DNA of 22,612 bases from Poteriospumella lacustris (taxonomy: Eukaryota > Sar > Chrysophyceae > Chromulinales > Dinobryaceae): NCBI GenBank assembly GCA_008000375.1, contig SMOI01000199.1, positions 2,827-25,438 of the forward strand. The letters are read 5' to 3'. The position numbers were made by a program, and so were the translations under genes. The notes under the pieces were generated by a model that was given only the letters and a program-made list of their open reading frames with translations, had not been told where the DNA came from and searched no databases. Below, in pieces: positions 19,924 through 22,612 of the stretch; the stretch's first letter is position 1, and every line of letters starts with the position of its first letter.

Positions 19924-21088
19924 ATGTTGATTCGTGCATCCAAATGCTTCTCTCCGGTCTTGTCGACACCTTACCGATTAGGATGCCTATCAATGTCGTC
20001 ATCCGTGGACCCTAGGGCGGAAATGAAGCGGCGTATCGAATCAATGGCGTCGCGTGATCGTCACAACTCGCAACAGACCTCAGCGCCGTTGACCCACCAA
20101 ACGCTGACCGGCAGAAAGCGCTTTTACAAGCACGTGTCGGTTGAATCCCTCGGGGACAGCGAGGTAAGAAGGGGGGAGGGTTCGTCTCTTGCGGCAAAGC
20201 TAACCAACGCCCTACTCTGTTGTAGTTTCGATTGCTTTTGGACGGCAGAGTTCTGCGGACACCAGGACGCAATCCGATGCACTTTTCTTCGAAGCTTCTG
20301 GCCCTGGCAGTGGCAGCAGAGTGGGACTTCCAAAGTGACTCACGTCGAGGCCTCGAGCCCGTTACAATGCCGTTGATGACACTGGCTAGCACAGCGATCG
20401 ATCAGGTTCTGGTAAACCGCGAGGAGGTGATCCAGAATTGCCTCAAGTACCTGCCGACGGACTCGGCGCTGTACTTCACTGACGAAGGAGACCGCATTTT
20501 GCTCGCCAAGCAACGAAAATACCTGTCCCCTGCGATAAGGTACTTGAACAGGCACCTCTTAGTCAACTTAGAGCCAACAACAGCGGTGGCCAGCAAGATC
20601 CAGCACGACGCCGACACTGTCGCAAAGTTCCGCGCAGTTTTGGAGCGAATGGTTCGTCGCGAGCAACCGTTTCCGCCTCTCCCGCTGAACCCCCCCCCTC
20701 ATTATCTGTTCGCTCGTTTGTAGGATCACTTCAGTCTCGCCTGCACGCAGGGTGTGGTGATGGAGTGCAAGTCCGTTGTTCTTGCGTATGCGTTTCTCAG
20801 CGGGTACGTTTCCCGTCGATGTCGGCGGTGGATTTCTGTTACGCATTGTTTGCGTGTGCATGTGTGCGTGTATGTAGGTATTTGACGCTTGATCAAGCCA
20901 AGGTTGCTTCTCGATTGGAAGAGGAATTTCAAGTCGAGATTTGGGGTGTGGTGGAGGGTGGCCACGACATGGACCGCCTGAACAACTCCATCAACCTGTC
21001 GGCGGCGTCCACGTTCTTCTCCTTGCTGCATCTCTCCAACGAGGCGAAGCAGCGAGTATTTTCTGTCGATGAAAACGCAGCTTTGTAA
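19924..21088 (+). CDS. ATPAF2: ATP12, mitochondrial F1-ATPase assembly factor (four exons)
   Basis: ATP12 is a matrix chaperone that holds the F1 alpha subunit until it joins beta. The exons are 19924-20163, 20226-20651, 20724-20803 and 20878-21088, giving 318 residues. The introns are 62, 72 and 74 bases. Residues 1 to about 45 are rich in Arg and Ser with few acids, as in a mitochondrial presequence. The family core begins GRKRFYKHVSV near 63-73 and includes LLLDGRVLRTP, ALAVAAEWDFQ, MPLMTLASTAIDQ, SLACTQGVVMECKSVVLA, SGYLTLDQAKVASRLEEEFQ and EIWGVVEGGHD, all closely like animal ATPAF2. The second intron uses a weak donor, GTTCGT, but the junction RM/DHFSLA fits the family. The gene ends 61 bases before the convergent tRNase Z stop. 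The identification is secure. Confidence 0.96.
20690..20698 (+). repeat. Poly-C tract in ATP12 intron 2
   Basis: Nine consecutive C residues lie within the 72-base second intron of ATP12, about 25 bases before the 3' splice site, where they form part of the pyrimidine-rich tract. Confidence 0.9.
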
Positions 21089-21137
21089 CGCGGTGCATGT
21101 GCAATTACGTCTCTTTACATCCAGTTTCCCAATGCAG

Positions 21138-21147
21138 CCCCCCCCCC
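21138..21147 (+). repeat. Poly-C tract between ATP12 and tRNase Z
   Basis: Ten consecutive C residues lie between the convergent stops, 49 bases after ATP12 and 2 bases beyond the tRNase Z stop. On the tRNase Z sense strand they read as G. Confidence 0.9.
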
Positions 21148-21149
21148 GC

Positions 21150-22328
21150 TCACGTCGTGTTCTTGTGCCCGGCATCAGCGGCGGCGTTGCTTTCGGTCGG
21201 CAAACCGACAGCGAGTCGAGAAGCTGCTGCGGAATACGACGCTTGCGGTCGATACGGTTGCCTGGAGGGAGGCCTCGATCCGCGACCACTGTTGTGCTGC
21301 TGAGGCGCCGGCTGTCGCTGGTGCTGATTGTATCGCTGCGTCGGATGTGACCAGCCCCATCCTGCCTCTGTGCGCTGCCTTACGGGCCACCGTCGGTCTG
21401 AAATCTTCGTCAAATGCTCCCCGGTCACCCCAAAACTCGTCAGGTTCACGTACGACCGTTCCATTAGCCCTGACGGGAGTCGGTCGCGCAAAATCTCGAG
21501 CGCCATCGAAGCAGAATACTTCTGCGACAAGTGAACGAACACGACTTGTTGGTTTTCGAAGCGTTCGGCATGTTCCACGACGTCGTCCAAGTGGACGTGG
21601 GTTTTATCGATCGCCTTCTCCCGCTTGCCGTCCAAATATGTCAACTCCATTATCAATATTGGCGCTTGGAAGACAAACGCGTTCTCAGGTCGCAGTAGTC
21701 CGGAGAAAAGAGTGTCCCCAGTGTAAACGATCTCGAGTTGTTCCACGTCCGGCTCCTTGATCGAAATGCCGTCAATGCGAAGTTTGCTTATCTGTTCGCT
21801 GGTCAATTCTCTGAACTGGGGAAGCAACATACCCTGTCGAATCGTGTACAACGCATAGCCATGACTGGGAACGCGATGCTCCGTGTGGAACGGGCGAACA
21901 AGAATGTTCGGTGTTGCGAAGAAGGGGAGAAACCCGCCCTTGTCGTCGGCCTGCACTACTTGAATGTCCATGGGTATTTCTGCGTCATTCATCGCTTCGT
22001 AGGCGTGCCATGCTGTGGTTAAAGGCTCCACAATCGTTGATGGGATGAAGTACGTGGGTGATTTGTTTTTCCGCGCCAATCCGCGAGCATGATTGATGCA
22101 GCAGCCCGCGTGGTCGATATGTCCATGAGTTACAAGAACGGCTTTTGCGGAAAACGTTGAAGGCTCACAAACGCCGCAATCGAGAAGAACGTCGTCGTAC
22201 TTATTTGGTCCCTTGATATGAACGCAGCTCGCAACTCCAGCCTTCGTCCAAGCACTAACAACAGAAAGTTGAGGGCGCACCAATTGTTCGCTGCCTGGTT
22301 TGGCGTCAGATAGAGAGGAGAACTCCAT
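21150..22328 (-). CDS. Short-form tRNase Z (metallo-beta-lactamase fold)
   Basis: tRNase Z removes the 3' trailer from precursor tRNAs. From ATG 22328 it has 392 residues in one exon. The zinc motif HGHIDH is at 68-73, with further ligands expected at H151 (FHTEHRVPSHGY), D205 (YTGDT) and a C-terminal His (H266 in FVHLSQKYS). The elements HVHLDDVVEHAERFENQ and ISKLRIDGISI closely follow plant TRZ1/TRZ2-type enzymes. Residues from about 305 form a Gln/Arg/Pro/Ser-rich tail that these relatives lack. The codon at 22352 is TTG, so ATG 22328 was chosen. A spliced upstream start at ATG 22486 through a 106-base intron (22447-22342) keeps frame, but the intron would be unusually long here. With no evident presequence, a cytosolic or nuclear site is inferred. 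Confidence 0.92.
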   Translation of the reverse strand: MEFSSLSDAKPGSEQLVRPQLSVVSAWTKAGVASCVHIKGPNKYDDVLLDCGVCEPSTFSAKAVLVTHGHIDHAGCCINHARGLARKNKSPTYFIPSTIVEPLTTAWHAYEAMNDAEIPMDIQVVQADDKGGFLPFFATPNILVRPFHTEHRVPSHGYALYTIRQGMLLPQFRELTSEQISKLRIDGISIKEPDVEQLEIVYTGDTLFSGLLRPENAFVFQAPILIMELTYLDGKREKAIDKTHVHLDDVVEHAERFENQQVVFVHLSQKYSASMALEILRDRLPSGLMERSYVNLTSFGVTGEHLTKISDRRWPVRQRTEAGWGWSHPTQRYNQHQRQPAPQQHNSGRGSRPPSRQPYRPQASYSAAASRLAVGLPTESNAAADAGHKNTT

Positions 22329-22507
22329 GGGAAACGTTCCGCTGTGCAACAACTACGCGCACAGATTCTCTTCTTGTATTTATGTCTGATTGTTTCGCGA
22401 CTATGCACCACAAAGCTCGCAACAGCTCGTTGGACAGACCCTTACACCATATACATATGCCATATGTATCTGGTTCTTGGTGCTCCATGGTGGGCTGCTG
22501 TGAAACT
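22329..22507. promoter_or_regulatory. Upstream region of tRNase Z
   Basis: This holds the 5' UTR and promoter of the minus-strand tRNase Z gene. A minus-strand frame from ATG 22486 stays open for 60 codons and may be leader or a first coding exon. Confidence 0.4.
22451..22469. repeat. Perfect 9-base inverted repeat upstream of tRNase Z
   Basis: ATACATATG and CATATGTAT are exact reverse complements separated by one base. The site is about 120 bases upstream of the tRNase Z start and could be a dimeric factor site or a chance AT-rich palindrome. Confidence 0.8.
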
Positions 22508-22508
22508 T

Positions 22509-22530
22509 GACGACGACGACGACACGACGA

Positions 22531-22612
<82 letters not shown>
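22509..22612. repeat. (GAC)n microsatellite running off the window edge
   Basis: After an imperfect GAC/ACG start at 22509-22531, 27 uninterrupted GAC units fill 22532-22612 and continue to the edge. The repeat lies upstream of tRNase Z. It could encode Asp, Thr or Arg runs on the plus strand if it is part of a gene beyond the edge, but nothing here shows that it is translated. Confidence 0.95.

Noticed and set aside
1-22612. CRISPR arrays, operons or ribosome binding sites
   Set aside because: The genes are spliced eukaryotic genes; no spaced direct repeats or polycistronic layout is present.

Overview
This window is nuclear DNA of a unicellular eukaryote with dense, intron-poor genes. Introns are very short (about 54 to 78 bases in the models below), use GT-AG ends and often carry a CTAAC- or CTGAC-like branch site. 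Intergenic gaps are mostly 60 to 500 bases. The two longest genes are strongly GC-rich, while the lysozyme gene and the 1.7 kb gap after it are AT-richer. Gene content includes an F1-ATPase assembly factor (so respiring mitochondria), a PSTAIRE cyclin-dependent kinase, a Commander/Retriever subunit, a cytosolic-type iron superoxide dismutase, a plant-like short tRNase Z and a protist-type lysozyme-like protein. This fits a free-living aerobic protist, perhaps an amoeboid or flagellate lineage. I cannot name the group with confidence.

Layout from left to right: VPS35L (+, 303-3589), iron superoxide dismutase (-, 4335-3674), a protein with a UBA-like and a degenerate WW-like domain (-, 6442-4822), tRNA guanine-N7 methyltransferase (-, 7458-6585), the APC/C activator Fizzy-related/Cdh1 (-, 9784-7748), a secreted lysozyme-like protein (+, 10128-10609), an AT-richer gap with no firm gene (10610-12356), an SLC17-like anion transporter in five coding exons (+, 12357-14374), a large disordered protein of unknown function (+, about 14770-18219), a Cdk1-type kinase (-, 19489-18526), the mitochondrial assembly factor ATP12 (+, 19924-21088) and a short-form tRNase Z (-, 22328-21150). 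The right edge runs into a (GAC)27 microsatellite.

There is no operon logic; these are independent housekeeping genes. Two pairs share divergent upstream regions (Cdh1/lysozyme and Cdk1/ATP12) and three are convergent (VPS35L/SOD, the unknown gene/Cdk1 and ATP12/tRNase Z). Several genes can be understood only after splicing: VPS35L begins with an 11-base coding exon, SOD begins with an exon that is only the start codon, and the UBA/WW gene, the methyltransferase, Cdh1, Cdk1, the transporter and ATP12 each need one to four tiny introns removed to restore the family sequence.

I did not find a clearly new multi-gene system. The most unusual items are the Cdh1 homologue with about 160 inserted residues inside its propeller and no canonical Ile-Arg tail, the UBA plus WW-like protein, the 1,000-residue protein of unknown family, the transporter with an enlarged central loop, and sense-strand poly-C tracts confined to noncoding DNA.
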